A DNA stretch of 64,000 nucleotides from contig NZ_CP007014.1 of assembly GCF_000452705.1 (NCBI RefSeq), forward strand, positions 4,093,501-4,157,500. Direction: 5' to 3'. The position numbers and the translations under genes are program-made. The notes beneath the pieces were generated by a model. That model worked only from the letters and a program-made list of their open reading frames with translations, was not told where the DNA came from and searched no databases. Source of the stretch: Pseudomonas syringae CC1557 (GTDB lineage: Bacteria; Pseudomonadota; Gammaproteobacteria; Pseudomonadales; Pseudomonadaceae). Of this stretch, positions 26,791 through 36,542 are shown one piece after another. Each line of letters opens with the position of its first letter. The stretch's first letter is position 1.

Positions 26791-28452
26791 TCAAAAATAC
26801 TTGACCACCTGGACCCAGAAGCGGCCGCTCGAATCCGGAGCCGAGGTGGCCGTTTCGCCTCCCAGCTTTTGCGCGTAGTAGGTCTTCACGGAATAGTTAT
26901 TGAAGTCGAACCAGTTAATGCCTACTCCCGCCCCGCTAAGGGTTCGAGTCCGGTCCGAGCCATCCCAGCGATTTTCGTTGAGCGTGACAGTACCGGTATC
27001 GACGAAGCTGACCAGTTGCACTTGCCCCATTCCCGAAAAAGGCGGCAGCAGGTACCGGGCTTCCACGGTCGCCAGGTAACCTTCGTCACCGAAGGCTTCA
27101 CCCTGGGGGTAGGCACGCACGCCATCGATGCCGCCCAGATACATCTTTTCCGAGATATCCAGATTCTTGGAAGCCACCTGGCCATTGACGGCGCCATACA
27201 ACGAGAACGCATCGGTGACACGCTGCAAGCGCATGACGCTGAAACCCAGCTTGTCGTAGTGCCCATTACTGCGGGCAGTGAGCCCGTCTGCCGAGCGCGC
27301 TTCTCGGGTTTCAATATCCAGGTTGCCGGTCGACCAAGTCAGGGAGCCCGCTGTCAGTCCGCCGCCGCCAAAGTCATCGCGATGATCCCCACGCAAGGTA
27401 GTCATCAACACCGCGACGTTGCGATCGACATGTGACGACACCAGATCGATGCGGTCGTCGAACGTCTTGTAATCCACACCCATCTGCACGTACAGGTTGG
27501 TGCGGCGTGAACGCAGCAGCGGGTAGCTGCCATAGACACTGGCAATGTCAGCCGTACCATTACCGTGCAACTCGCTGAACTCCCGACCCAGCTTATAATC
27601 CAGTCGACTGTAGGCAACGCCTGCGGTCGCCTGGCCAAACTGCATCTGGTAAGCCGCACGTGCATAGTCCAGACCATCGAAACTGGAAAGCGCGCGCAGT
27701 GAGACCACGTCGCCCTGCCCGGCCAGATTATTGATATTAAGGGTCCCGCCCAGACGATACTGGCCTGTGTAACGATTACCGCCGTTGTCGGCATCGATGC
27801 TGCCGGTCACTTGTTGTCCAGGCGTCACATCGACAATCAGGTCAGCCGCGCCTACCGACGCGCCGGGCACCAGGGTTGAGCGTACTTCCACGCCGGGCGT
27901 GTCCGAGAGCAACAGCAAATCACGTTCCAGGGCACTGGAATGGATGGCATCGGCGCTGTGCAGATCGTCCAGCGCACTGTTGGCCAAGCGGTCGGAAAGC
28001 GTGCTCTGGTTGTGTATCGTTATGTCCCCGTACTGGCCCTCGATGATCGCGATGGTGACGGCACCGTTCTTGATTTCCTGGGCCGGCAAGTACGCTTGAG
28101 CAACGAAATAGCCCTTCTGGTGATAAAAGTCGGCAATCTGTGCAGCCATGGCCTGCAACTGGCCCAGGCTCAGTTCCTTGCCCGGAACGAAGCCGGTCAG
28201 ACTCAGTAACTGCGCTTCGGAATAAAGGCGATTGCCCGTCAGATGCAACGCATTGACTTTTAACCGGGCGCTGTCGGAAGCGGGCACTGCAGGTGCTTTG
28301 GCTTGCTCGACGCTCATGTGCGGCGGCACTTTTTCCAGTGTGGGAGCAACGGGAATCTGTTGGATCTGGCTCCCGGCACTCGGCACAAGCGATGCTGCAT
28401 ATACGCCTTGGCTCAAGGTCAAAACCACGCACGCCACAAACTTCTTCTGCAC
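26791..28452 (-). CDS. TpsB outer-membrane transporter (FhaC/ShlB/HecB family)
   Basis: A 553-residue Omp85-superfamily pore that exports its TpsA partner. A signal peptide (1-20) is followed by a Pro-rich linker, a POTRA domain at about 64-138 ('LHLTGNRLYSEAQLLSLTG' start) and a second POTRA. A 16-strand barrel then ends in Phe. The loop-6 motif is 'GIDGVRAYPQGEA' at 442-454, the VRGY-like tetrad of Omp85 proteins. The GTG start at 28452 follows GAGAGA. tpsA starts 65 bp downstream on the same strand, so the order is tpsB-tpsA-ldt. Confidence 0.93.
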   Translation of the reverse strand: MQKKFVACVVLTLSQGVYAASLVPSAGSQIQQIPVAPTLEKVPPHMSVEQAKAPAVPASDSARLKVNALHLTGNRLYSEAQLLSLTGFVPGKELSLGQLQAMAAQIADFYHQKGYFVAQAYLPAQEIKNGAVTIAIIEGQYGDITIHNQSTLSDRLANSALDDLHSADAIHSSALERDLLLLSDTPGVEVRSTLVPGASVGAADLIVDVTPGQQVTGSIDADNGGNRYTGQYRLGGTLNINNLAGQGDVVSLRALSSFDGLDYARAAYQMQFGQATAGVAYSRLDYKLGREFSELHGNGTADIASVYGSYPLLRSRRTNLYVQMGVDYKTFDDRIDLVSSHVDRNVAVLMTTLRGDHRDDFGGGGLTAGSLTWSTGNLDIETREARSADGLTARSNGHYDKLGFSVMRLQRVTDAFSLYGAVNGQVASKNLDISEKMYLGGIDGVRAYPQGEAFGDEGYLATVEARYLLPPFSGMGQVQLVSFVDTGTVTLNENRWDGSDRTRTLSGAGVGINWFDFNNYSVKTYYAQKLGGETATSAPDSSGRFWVQVVKYF

Positions 28453-28965
28453 AATAATTCTCTCGGTATTTTTAACTACGGGTCTATCTATTCAATACAA
28501 GAGTCCTGTGGCGTCACAGGCTCGGTGCTTTCTAAATCAACTTTTATGCGGAACCGTAAATTAACAGACGCCCTCTAAGCACCTCTAAAAGCGCATCTTT
28601 AAAAGCGTGAAGTTTTCAGTACGTCTGCAACGCTCACACCGACGTAGGCCCACAGCCATGGTGTTTGTCTGCGGTGAATTCACCACACACAACTCCGGCT
28701 ACAGCAAAGACCGTAAAGTGGGAGTTTTAAAAAATGCGCACGCCAGGCGACCAGAAACAAGCGTTCAAGCCACGCCACGACGATGGGCGTCAGCGCCGAC
28801 TCAATCCGAATATTTCAATGCTTGATGTAGCGAGGTAGACACGGTGCCCAAGAAAATAATCATCTTGGCCGTCACAGTTTATGCTCAACCTTTCTTTTAG
28901 CAAGGATCAAAAAGCCACTATAGGTACTAATACCTATTAATAAAGGGGACGCCGGTTTATGACAC
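28453..28965. other. Upstream region of the TPS operon
   Basis: This 513-bp gap is the probable promoter region of tpsB on the minus strand. The last 100 bp next to the response-regulator gene are AT-rich and hold a perfect inverted repeat (28920-28937). No gene with a ribosome site is visible, and I could not fix a -35/-10 pair. Confidence 0.45.
28920..28937. promoter_or_regulatory. Perfect inverted repeat, possible operator
   Basis: ATAGGTA-CTAA-TACCTAT is a perfect 7-bp inverted repeat, 28 bp past the stop of the response-regulator gene and about 470 bp upstream of tpsB. TACCTAT fits the TACYYMT heptamer bound by NarL-type regulators, though in the opposite order to the known 7-2-7 sites. 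A function as operator is only inferred. Confidence 0.35.
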
Positions 28966-29610
28966 TTATATGCCGAGCCCATGAAATAGCAGCGTCCAGC
29001 CCATGATCAGTTCGGTAATAGTGCTCGCACCCATTTTCTGCATGACCCGAGCTCGGTGGATATCCACGGTTTTCTTGCTATTACCCAACTGAGTGGCTAT
29101 TTCCTGACTGGTCATACCAGCCAGCATCAGGTCCATTACCTCGCGCTCCCGTGAGGTCAGGCTTTCCAGCCGTAGCCGATAATCGTCGACCAGTGCGCGA
29201 CGGGCGAAAACGGTTTGCGCCTGAAGGGAAATCTTTTCCAGCGTTTTCAGCAGCTGATCGCCGTCGAAAGGTTTCTGCAGAAAACCAATCGCCCCAGCCC
29301 TGGTTATATGGATGGCGGACTCAATCGTCGCATGCGCGGTCATGACAATGACAACCACGTTGAATTTGCGCCGCACGATCTCATCCAGCAACGCCTCGCC
29401 GCGCATTCCAGGCATTACCAGATCGAGCATTACGCAGCCGGCCAAGCCGTCATAAGCGTTTAAAAAGGCTGTGCCGCTATTATGGGACTGCACCGGGTAG
29501 CCTGCTGGCTTCAGCAGTTGGCACAGCAGGTCGCGGGTGTCCAGGTCATCGTCGACGACATGGACGGTCACAGGGGCGCTGGCATTGTTGAAGGTGTTCT
29601 GCTTGATCAT
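28966..29610 (-). CDS. FixJ-family response regulator (receiver plus LuxR HTH)
   Basis: A 214-residue transcription factor. The receiver domain has acidic residues 'VVDDDLDT' at about 19-25, the phospho-acceptor Asp63 in 'CVMLDLVMPGMRG', Thr in 'VIVMTAHAT' and Lys in 'FLQKPFDGD'. The C-terminal LuxR-type HTH has 'LTSREREVMDLMLAG' and 'NSKKTVDIHRARVMQKM'. No histidine kinase gene is adjacent, so it is an orphan here. ATG at 29610 is a best guess because no good ribosome site is seen. Location immediately upstream of the TPS operon on the same strand suggests control of it. Confidence 0.85.
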   Translation of the reverse strand: MIKQNTFNNASAPVTVHVVDDDLDTRDLLCQLLKPAGYPVQSHNSGTAFLNAYDGLAGCVMLDLVMPGMRGEALLDEIVRRKFNVVVIVMTAHATIESAIHITRAGAIGFLQKPFDGDQLLKTLEKISLQAQTVFARRALVDDYRLRLESLTSREREVMDLMLAGMTSQEIATQLGNSKKTVDIHRARVMQKMGASTITELIMGWTLLFHGLGI

Positions 29611-29793
29611 GCGCACAGCCCAGAAGAGCCAAGCACGGATTCGGACCAATGCCGGTCCTGTCTTGGTGGCGGGATACTAAACCCAAAGCGAGCCTGAGGT
29701 GCAAATAAACATCTATTCGTCTGGATTGCGGTCCACCTTTCACCGATTGCAGGCCGACAAAGGCAATTCATGATTTAAAGCCCGACACAATCA

Positions 29794-30298
<505 letters not shown>

Positions 30299-30444
30299 CG
30301 GATACGTATACAAAAAATCGTTATAGGTCTGGCTTATTAAAATCGGAACTCGGCCGATGAAAGTACATAGGCAATAAGAAGTCAGTGGCTCAGGCCAACT
30401 GATGGTCAATCAGCCACGCTGCTGTTCACAGGCGAGATAATTCA
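30299..30444. other. Spacer upstream of the chemoreceptor gene
   Basis: These 146 bp follow the broken IS end. They contain AT-rich DNA near 30306-30345 that probably includes the chemoreceptor promoter. AGGCGAG at 30430-30436 precedes the ATG at 30445 as a ribosome site. Confidence 0.4.
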
Positions 30445-32583
30445 ATGCTCGACACCCTCTCCATCCGTTTGAAGATCATCCTGCTCTCCGGTTTGTGCCT
30501 CTTGGGCGTGATTGGGCTGATCGTCAGCCTGAATCTCTACCAAAGCAATCAGAACAATCAGTTGATCAGAACGTCGAGCAGCAAGATGCTGACGGAAAGC
30601 GGCGAGAACTTGCTGCAGGCCAAGGCCGCAGAGCAGGCGAGTAAGCTGCAAAGGGCCTTCGGTGACAGCCTGCTGATCATTAACGTGCTTTCCGACCAGG
30701 CCATGAACTTGCGTAACATGGCTGCCCAGCGCGGCTTGACGGCCGCCACGTTGCGTGAAGAACTGAACCAGAGTCTCAAGACCACCTTTGATCACAATCC
30801 CCAGCTATTGGGGGTTTGGCTGGTTTACGAGCCCAATGCGCTGGAAGGCAAAGACAGTGAGTTCGCCAACGACTCCGTGCGCGCTTCTAATGAAAACGGC
30901 CGCTTTGCCAGCGCCTGGAATCGGGGGGGCGGTCAGCCGGTCAACATCATGATTCCCGAAGAAGATATGCGCAAAACCGAGCTGAGCATCAGCGGCACAC
31001 CTTACAACAGTTGGTACACCTGCCCCCGAGACACCCGACACACCTGCCTCATGGCACCCTACGCCGACACCCAAGCCGGCACGGTGCAACTGATGACCAC
31101 CCTATCCATACCCTTGATTGCCGACGGCAAGGTCATCGGTGCCATTGGCGTGGACCTCGCACTCGGCGCTCTGCAAGCAGCAGCCCTTGATGCCCAGCAG
31201 ACGCTGTTCAACGGCTCGGGCCGCATGCTGATTGTTTCGGACAGCGGTGTTCTCGCCGCCTACAGCAAGGATGCAGGTCAGATCGGGAAACCCATCAACG
31301 CTCCCTTGGGAGAGGCGAGTAAGGCGATTCTCAGCGCATTGCAACTCAAACAGCCGGCTGTGCTCAGTCAGGACGACTTGATCCGCGCGGTCTACCCCGT
31401 TGCGCCCATCACTGGCGCTGCGGCTTGGGGGGTGGTGATTGACCTGCCCAGAGACGTACTGCTGGCAGACTCGGTAGAACTTCAGACATTGCTTGACCAT
31501 GCGCAAACCCGCGACACCCTGAAGTCGCTGCTGGTCGCAACAGGCGCTGGACTGCTGGGCCTGCTGCTCATCTGGTTCACCGCCTCTGGCGTAACGCGCC
31601 CTATCAACGGTGTCGCCCAGATGCTGAAGGCGATTGCCAGTGGCGACGGCGACCTGACACGGCGGCTGAACTACAGCAAGAAAGACGAACTGGGCGAATT
31701 GGTGAACTGGTTCAACCGTTTCCTCGACAAACTGCAACCTACCATCGCACAGGTCAAGCAGAGCATTACTGACGCTCGCAGCACTGCCGACCAGTCCTCG
31801 GAAATCGCCCGGCAGACCAGTGAAGGGATGCAGGTGCAATTTCGCGAGATCGACCAGCTGGCAACAGCCTCCAACGAAATGAGCGCGACGGCCCATGACG
31901 TCGCGCACAGCGCATCAAGCGCCGCGCAGGCGGCGCGAGGTGCCGACCAGGCCTCAAAGGACGGCATTACCCTCATTGAGCGAAGTACCAGCGACATCAA
32001 CGCCCTGGCCAGCGAAGTCAGCAAGGCCGTGAGAGAAGTCGAAGCCCTGGCAGTCAACAGCGAGCAAATCGGATCAGTGCTGGAAGTCATTCGCAGTATC
32101 GCCGAACAGACCAACCTGCTGGCCCTCAATGCTGCGATTGAAGCCGCGCGGGCCGGAGAAAGCGGTCGTGGTTTTGCAGTGGTTGCCGATGAAGTGCGCA
32201 ATCTTGCCAAAAGAACCCAGGATTCCGTCGAGCAAATCCGATTGGTCATCGAGCGTATCCAAACCGGCACGCGTGGGGTGGTGGCAACCATGCATTCAAG
32301 CCAGACGCTGGCCCAGAATAACGCCGGGCAGATCCAACAGGCGGTACAGGCACTGAGCAAAATCAGCGATGCGGTGACAGTGATCAGTGATATGAATCTG
32401 CAAATTGCAAGTGCGGCGGAGCAGCAAAGCTCCGTAGCAGACGAGGTCAATCGCAATGTCTCGACCATTCGTGGCGTAACCGAGGCTCTTACTGAACAAG
32501 CGGCTGAATCGGCGCAGATCAGTAGTCAGCTCAACGCACGAGCCAATCAACAAATGATGCTGATGGATCAGTTCCGCGTATGA
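30445..32583 (+). CDS. Methyl-accepting chemotaxis protein with dCache sensor
   Basis: A 712-residue chemoreceptor. A first membrane helix (about 10-32) precedes a large periplasmic dCache domain (about 45-340) with '[15 protein letters not shown]' near 123 and '[18 protein letters not shown]' near 189-206. A second helix (359-380), HAMP (382-435) and a signalling coiled coil follow, with the conserved tip '[19 protein letters not shown]' and '[15 protein letters not shown]'. The WY...CPRDT...PY pattern recalls polyamine or amino-acid binding receptors (McpU/TlpQ group), a low-confidence ligand guess. It is flanked by IS relics on both sides. Confidence 0.9.
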   Translation: MLDTLSIRLKIILLSGLCLLGVIGLIVSLNLYQSNQNNQLIRTSSSKMLTESGENLLQAKAAEQASKLQRAFGDSLLIINVLSDQAMNLRNMAAQRGLTAATLREELNQSLKTTFDHNPQLLGVWLVYEPNALEGKDSEFANDSVRASNENGRFASAWNRGGGQPVNIMIPEEDMRKTELSISGTPYNSWYTCPRDTRHTCLMAPYADTQAGTVQLMTTLSIPLIADGKVIGAIGVDLALGALQAAALDAQQTLFNGSGRMLIVSDSGVLAAYSKDAGQIGKPINAPLGEASKAILSALQLKQPAVLSQDDLIRAVYPVAPITGAAAWGVVIDLPRDVLLADSVELQTLLDHAQTRDTLKSLLVATGAGLLGLLLIWFTASGVTRPINGVAQMLKAIASGDGDLTRRLNYSKKDELGELVNWFNRFLDKLQPTIAQVKQSITDARSTADQSSEIARQTSEGMQVQFREIDQLATASNEMSATAHDVAHSASSAAQAARGADQASKDGITLIERSTSDINALASEVSKAVREVEALAVNSEQIGSVLEVIRSIAEQTNLLALNAAIEAARAGESGRGFAVVADEVRNLAKRTQDSVEQIRLVIERIQTGTRGVVATMHSSQTLAQNNAGQIQQAVQALSKISDAVTVISDMNLQIASAAEQQSSVADEVNRNVSTIRGVTEALTEQAAESAQISSQLNARANQQMMLMDQFRV

Positions 32584-32654
32584 CGCAATACAGGCCTCGT
32601 TTCCGCGATACGGCCGCAGGCCTACCTTTCGCAGGGCGTGCTCTGCGCACCGAT

Positions 32655-32800
32655 GTGTTCAGAGCGCTATCCATTTACGGATGACATTGGCGTTGATGCC
32701 GTGGCTGATGGCGACACTAGGCACGAATGCGCCAGTTTGCAGGCATTCCTGAACGAACTGGGCCTTGAAACGGTTTGGGATAAGAGCTTCGTTAGCGCAT
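32655..32800 (-). pseudogene. IS66-family orfA (TnpA) relic
   Basis: Minus-strand codons 'RFKAQFVQECLQTGAF' and 'VAISHGINANVIRKWIAL' match the helix-turn-helix OrfA of IS66-type elements. The probable original ATG lies at 32800 but is followed by an in-frame TAA one codon later, and the frame runs out after the HTH. Neither orfB nor the transposase orfC is present nearby. Confidence 0.75.
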
Positions 32801-32834
32801 GGAAATTCTTGGCGATAAGGGTGATCGCGTCTGT

Positions 32835-32882
32835 TTGGTATGCCCCCCGAAAGGTTGGATACAACCTTTGGAGGCATACCAA
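32835..32882. repeat. 48-bp near-perfect palindrome
   Basis: Outer arms TTGGTATGCC / GGCATACCAA (10 bp, perfect) and inner arms AAAGGTTG / CAACCTTT (8 bp, perfect) surround a GATA loop, with a small asymmetric internal loop (CCCCG versus GGA). There is no T-run, so it is not a simple terminator. It lies just upstream of the IS66 relic. Confidence 0.85.
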
Positions 32883-33461
32883 TCGAGGGTGAGCTTGATA
32901 TCCGGGACGGAGCTGCAACCGGCGACAACCGAATCGAGTTAGGCCAAAAAAGCCGACGATACAGCTTCCAATGACCCTGTAGCGGAGCGTCTCGAACTGA
33001 TGCCGACCGCGCCTTTGATCAATGTATTAAAATCCACACTAGTTTCTGCTCATAGCGAGCCCGTCCATCTCCCAAGAGCCCAAAGCGCAGGCATTGAGTT
33101 GATATCGGACGCACCGGGAATGGAATATGAGTTCGGCGAGTTAGAGGATATTGCTCGCTGGATCAGAGAAAATGCTGCTGGCGAGATTAGCCGATAACAG
33201 CCACGCACTGCGTCAGGATGAAAAAATATGCGCGGCCTCCTGTAGCTCTGAAGCAGCACTCCGTCTTGCAATTTGACATCACGGCTTGCCGGCGCTATGT
33301 TTCGCGACAAACGGCTGCTTGTCTGGGTGCGCATCGCGCTCAAACGGTATCGCCTGCCTTCAGCTTCGAAAGACTTGCCAACTGCCTTACAGATCGTTGC
33401 CTCAATGCTGTGACGGAAGCCCAATCAGCTACCCCACCTCAGGCCGGATAATCTGCAAGGC

Positions 33462-33502
33462 AAAAAAAAACCTGGAAATCCGCATTTTCATGGGCCTTCC
33501 AG
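33462..33502 (-). terminator. Terminator after tRNA-Lys
   Basis: On the minus strand CTGGAA and TTCCAG arms with a 19-nt loop are followed by nine T residues (plus coordinates 33462-33470). It lies 11 nt past the tRNA 3' end. Confidence 0.75.
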
Positions 33503-33512
33503 ATTTTCGAAA

Positions 33513-33588
33513 TGGTGGGTCGTGTGGGATTCGAACCTACGACCAATTGGTTAAAAGCCAACTGCTCTACCAACTGAGCTAACGACCC
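33513..33588 (-). tRNA. tRNA-Lys (anticodon TTT)
   Basis: A 76-nt cloverleaf with encoded CCA. Acceptor arms are GGGTCGT / ACGACCC, the D-arm has GCTCAGTTGGTAGAGC and the T-loop has GGTTCGAATCC. The anticodon loop CTTTTAA presents TTT. It is preceded by a good promoter at 33606-33633. Confidence 0.98.
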
Positions 33589-33605
33589 TCTGTTGCGTGG
33601 CGCGT

Positions 33606-33633
33606 ATATTACTGATTTCTATCAGTTATTCAA
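33606..33633 (-). promoter_or_regulatory. tRNA-Lys promoter
   Basis: On the minus strand TTGAAT (-35, plus 33628-33633) and TAATAT (-10, plus 33606-33611) are separated by 16 bp. The spacer overlaps an inverted repeat, ACTGAT-N4-ATCAGT (33611-33626). The -10 lies 17 nt before the mature tRNA 5' end. Confidence 0.65.
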
Positions 33634-33651
33634 CACCTTTTTTCAAAAACT

Positions 33652-34326
33652 TTAAAAATAACGTGTCGGGTCCGTCATACCGGCAGCGGTAAAGCCCTCG
33701 GCGCGCAAGCGGCAGCTGTCACATTTGCCACAGGCACGGCCTTGGTCGTCAGCCTGATAGCAGGAAACCGTCAGCGAGTAATCAACCCCCAAGGCCGCAC
33801 CTGCCTTGACGATATCCGACTTGCTCAGATTCTGCAGCGGCGCCCTGATCGTGAAACCCTGCCCTTCCACACCGGCCTTGGTAGCAAGATTGGCCATGCG
33901 CTCGAATGACTCGACAAACTCGGGACGGCAATCCGGATAACCCGAGTAATCCACGGCATTGACGCCGATGAAAATATCCCGCGCGCCCAAGACCTCTGCC
34001 CAGCCCAGGGCCAGCGAAAGGAAGACAGTGTTGCGCGCCGGGACGTAGGTCACGGGAATGCCTTCAGATGGCGACTCAGGCACGGCAATGGAGCTGTCAG
34101 TCAAAGCCGAGCCGCCTATGCCGTTGAGGTCCAGACCGATGACCTTGTGCTCGACTGCACCCAGGTCGCGAGCAACGCGCGCTGCAGCGTCCAGCTCGGC
34201 ACGGTGACGCTGGCCATAATCGAAGCTCATGGTGTAACAGGCGTAGCCTTCGGCACGCGCCATGGCAACGACTGTTGCGGAATCCAGGCCACCGGATAAC
34301 AGAATCACGGCTCTTTTTTCGGTCAT
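33652..34326 (-). CDS. queC: 7-cyano-7-deazaguanine synthase
   Basis: A 224-residue ATP-dependent enzyme that converts carboxy-deazaguanine to preQ0 in queuosine synthesis. The P-loop-like '[10 protein letters not shown]' is at the N-terminus, and the zinc site appears as '[18 protein letters not shown]' (four Cys). ATG at 34326 follows GAGTGA and gives the P. aeruginosa length; an ATG five codons upstream (34341), one base from the queE stop, is an alternative. It is co-transcribed with queE. Confidence 0.95.
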   Translation of the reverse strand: MTEKRAVILLSGGLDSATVVAMARAEGYACYTMSFDYGQRHRAELDAAARVARDLGAVEHKVIGLDLNGIGGSALTDSSIAVPESPSEGIPVTYVPARNTVFLSLALGWAEVLGARDIFIGVNAVDYSGYPDCRPEFVESFERMANLATKAGVEGQGFTIRAPLQNLSKSDIVKAGAALGVDYSLTVSCYQADDQGRACGKCDSCRLRAEGFTAAGMTDPTRYF

Positions 34327-34342
34327 GGTCAATTCACTCATA

Positions 34343-34990
34343 TCAGCGCCCCGGCTCGTCGTCCCAAAGAATTTTATGCAACTGCATCTGCAAGCGCACC
34401 GGCAGGTTATCGGCCACGATCCAGTCTGCCAGGTCACGGCCTTTAAGTTCGTGATGACTCGCCGAAAACAGAACCTCACCCGCACGGCGATCAAGGCCAT
34501 ACTGAATAAGCTTGGAAACGGCCCAGTCGTAATCCTCGCGCGAGCAAATCACGAATTTGACCTGGTCGTTCGGTGTCAGCAGCTCCATATTCTCGTAACG
34601 GTTGCGTGTAACTTCTTTTGACCCTGGGGTCTTGAGGTCGACGACGCGACTGACACGAGGGTCCACTGCAGAGATATCCAGCGCGCCACTGGTTTCCAGT
34701 GACACCTCATAGCCCGCATCGCAGAGACGCTTGAGCAATGGAATCGCGTTAGGCTGGGCGAGCGGCTCGCCACCGGTCACGCACACATAGCGAGGCCGAT
34801 AGGAAGCAACTTGTTCGACGATATCGTCCAGGGTTTGAAGGGTGCCGCCACTGAACGCGTAGGCGCTGTCGCAATACTGACAGCGCAAAGGGCAGCCCGT
34901 AAGGCGGACAAATACGGTGGGCAGGCCAGCCGTACGGGTTTCACCCTGCAACGAGTGAAAGATTTCGGTGATGCGTAATGTGTCTTGCAT
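34343..34990 (-). CDS. queE: 7-carboxy-7-deazaguanine synthase
   Basis: A 215-residue radical-SAM enzyme that contracts the ring of carboxy-tetrahydropterin to carboxy-deazaguanine. The cluster motif is 'CPLRCQYC' (CxxxCxxC) near residue 31, and the SAM-binding glycine motif '[11 protein letters not shown]' follows. ATG at 34990 gives the standard N-terminus 'MQDTLRITE'; a start three codons earlier is possible. It is the first gene of the queE-queC pair, downstream of the cpoB terminator. Confidence 0.95.
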   Translation of the reverse strand: MQDTLRITEIFHSLQGETRTAGLPTVFVRLTGCPLRCQYCDSAYAFSGGTLQTLDDIVEQVASYRPRYVCVTGGEPLAQPNAIPLLKRLCDAGYEVSLETSGALDISAVDPRVSRVVDLKTPGSKEVTRNRYENMELLTPNDQVKFVICSREDYDWAVSKLIQYGLDRRAGEVLFSASHHELKGRDLADWIVADNLPVRLQMQLHKILWDDEPGR

Positions 34991-35114
34991 ATCAGCCACG
35001 GGCGTAACAGCTAAACAGGCCGTCCGCCTCCGTCAGGCACTTCAAGGGACTCGGCAATCGCGGAATCCAGAAAAGCGTAAGGTGTACCGGAATTTCGGGT
35101 GCGAGATTCTAACG

Positions 35115-35140
35115 AAAAAAGCCGCGACTAGCGCGGCTTT
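35115..35140 (-). terminator. Terminator after cpoB
   Basis: On the minus strand AAAGCCGCG and CGCGGCTTT arms are followed by six T's, 22 bp after the cpoB stop. It ends the tol-pal transcript before queE. Confidence 0.85.
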
Positions 35141-35161
35141 CTTGATCAGCGGGTCAGGACA

Positions 35162-35980
35162 TCAAAGGCGCTGGAGATCTCGTTGCGCCAATTGTGCAGC
35201 TGAAGTGCCCGGATACTGGGCAACGACCTGCTGCAATATGCCTTTTACCTTATCGGTATGACCCAGACGACGTTCGACATCAGCCAGCTTGTAAAGCGAA
35301 TCAGGCACCTTGGCATGCTTCGGATACTGCTGACTGACTTTGGCGAACGCCTGACCGGCACCTTGAAGGTCGCCCTTGGCCAGATTCACTTCGCCTAGCC
35401 AGTATTGGGCATTGCCCGCATACGAGCTGTTCGGATATTTGCGCAGGAAAGCGGTAAAAGCCTGACTGGCCTTGTCGAAATCCTTCGCCTTTATCAAATC
35501 GAAGGCAGCTTCGTAGTACAGCTTTTCCTTCGCCGGATCAGGAGGCTCGGTGCCTGCTGCCGGTGCCTGCTGAGCCGCTGAGGCCGAAGGCGTCCCGCCG
35601 GCATCTATAGCGCCGCCAGCAGGTTGGGAATTATTGGTAGCCGGAGCGGAAGCGCCACTGACTATACGTTGATCGAGTTCCTGGTACCGCTCCAGAGCTT
35701 CTTGTTTCATACGCTGGATGTCGTTTTGCTGGACCTCGACAACACCGCGCAAACGCGCGATTTCGTCTTGCATCTGCTGCAATTGCATGAACAGCTGACC
35801 TTGTGCCGAGGCAGGGGCCGTAACCCCTCCCCCGGCATAGGCGCCGGACGTGCCATAACCCGCTGGCGGATAACTGCTGCTGCCAGAGCCAGAATTGTTA
35901 TCGACCACAGGTGCCGCACCCAACGCTGAAAGCGGAAGGGCGAGGGCCAAAACGGTTAGAGCACGTCGGCACGTTCGCAT
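35162..35980 (-). CDS. cpoB: Cell division coordinator CpoB (YbgF)
   Basis: A 272-residue periplasmic protein that links the Tol system with PBP1B during septation. A signal peptide ('LTVLALALPLSALGAA') is followed by a coiled-coil trimerisation segment (about 60-115) and a disordered Pro/Ala linker. A C-terminal TPR domain begins 'KLYYEAAFDLIKAKDFDKA' near residue 153. It lies six bp downstream of pal and is the last gene of the tol-pal cluster. Confidence 0.95.
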   Translation of the reverse strand: MRTCRRALTVLALALPLSALGAAPVVDNNSGSGSSSYPPAGYGTSGAYAGGGVTAPASAQGQLFMQLQQMQDEIARLRGVVEVQQNDIQRMKQEALERYQELDQRIVSGASAPATNNSQPAGGAIDAGGTPSASAAQQAPAAGTEPPDPAKEKLYYEAAFDLIKAKDFDKASQAFTAFLRKYPNSSYAGNAQYWLGEVNLAKGDLQGAGQAFAKVSQQYPKHAKVPDSLYKLADVERRLGHTDKVKGILQQVVAQYPGTSAAQLAQRDLQRL

Positions 35981-35986
35981 GTCAAA

Positions 35987-36490
35987 TTACTTACGCAGTT
36001 CGACGCGACGGTTTTGAGCCCAGGACTGCTCGTCGTTGCCGGTAGCAACTGGACGCTCTTCGCCGTAGGAAACCAGTTCCAGCTGAGCTGGGGAAACACC
36101 TTGCAGAACCAGGTAGCGTTGAACGGCTTTCGCACGACGCTCGCCCAGTGCCATGTTGTACTCGCGAGTACCACGTTCGTCGGTGTTGCCTTCCAGAACA
36201 ACGCGAGCGCCGTTAGCTTTCAGGTCTTTGGCGTGCACGTCCAGGGAGCGCATGGCTTCTGGCTTCAGGTCCGAACTGTCGTATTCGAAATAGAAGGTGG
36301 TGATTGCGCGCAGAGCAGCTTCTTCGCTCAGGGAGCCGTCAACAGCACCCGAGTTGGCGCCGTAACCAGCGTTAGGATCAACAGCAGCACCGCCTGCACC
36401 GGCATTGTCGCCGCCTTTGGACGAGCAACCTACAGCTACAGCCATGGCCAGAGCCAGCGCAGCAAATTTACCAAACTTCAGCATTTCCAT
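35987..36490 (-). CDS. pal: Peptidoglycan-associated lipoprotein Pal
   Basis: A 167-residue outer-membrane lipoprotein with lipobox '[10 protein letters not shown]' and an OmpA-like C-terminal domain. The peptidoglycan-binding pattern '[22 protein letters not shown]' spans about residues 104-125; its core NTDERGT is clear. Pal anchors the envelope with TolB. ATG at 36490 is chosen for the strong AGGAG seven nt upstream; the second ATG two codons later is less well placed. Confidence 0.97.
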   Translation of the reverse strand: MEMLKFGKFAALALAMAVAVGCSSKGGDNAGAGGAAVDPNAGYGANSGAVDGSLSEEAALRAITTFYFEYDSSDLKPEAMRSLDVHAKDLKANGARVVLEGNTDERGTREYNMALGERRAKAVQRYLVLQGVSPAQLELVSYGEERPVATGNDEQSWAQNRRVELRK

Positions 36491-36542
36491 CTTGAAACTC
36501 CTAATGAACCCCAGTGTGTTAAGCAAATCGTGTAGCGCCGCG

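Larger units (their letters stand above)
32584..33512. other. Gene-poor relic region between chemoreceptor and tRNA-Lys
   Basis: This 929-bp stretch holds an IS66 orfA relic (32655-32800), a 48-bp palindrome (32835-32882) and the tRNA-Lys terminator. Short frames at 33000-33197 (plus) and 33050-33424 (minus) overlap each other, have no ribosome site and are not called as genes. It looks like decayed mobile DNA next to a tRNA. Confidence 0.5.

Noticed and set aside
33050..33424. 124-codon minus-strand frame beside tRNA-Lys, and a 65-codon plus-strand frame at 33000-33197
   Set aside because: They overlap each other, have no ribosome site and no domain; the region is decayed mobile DNA.
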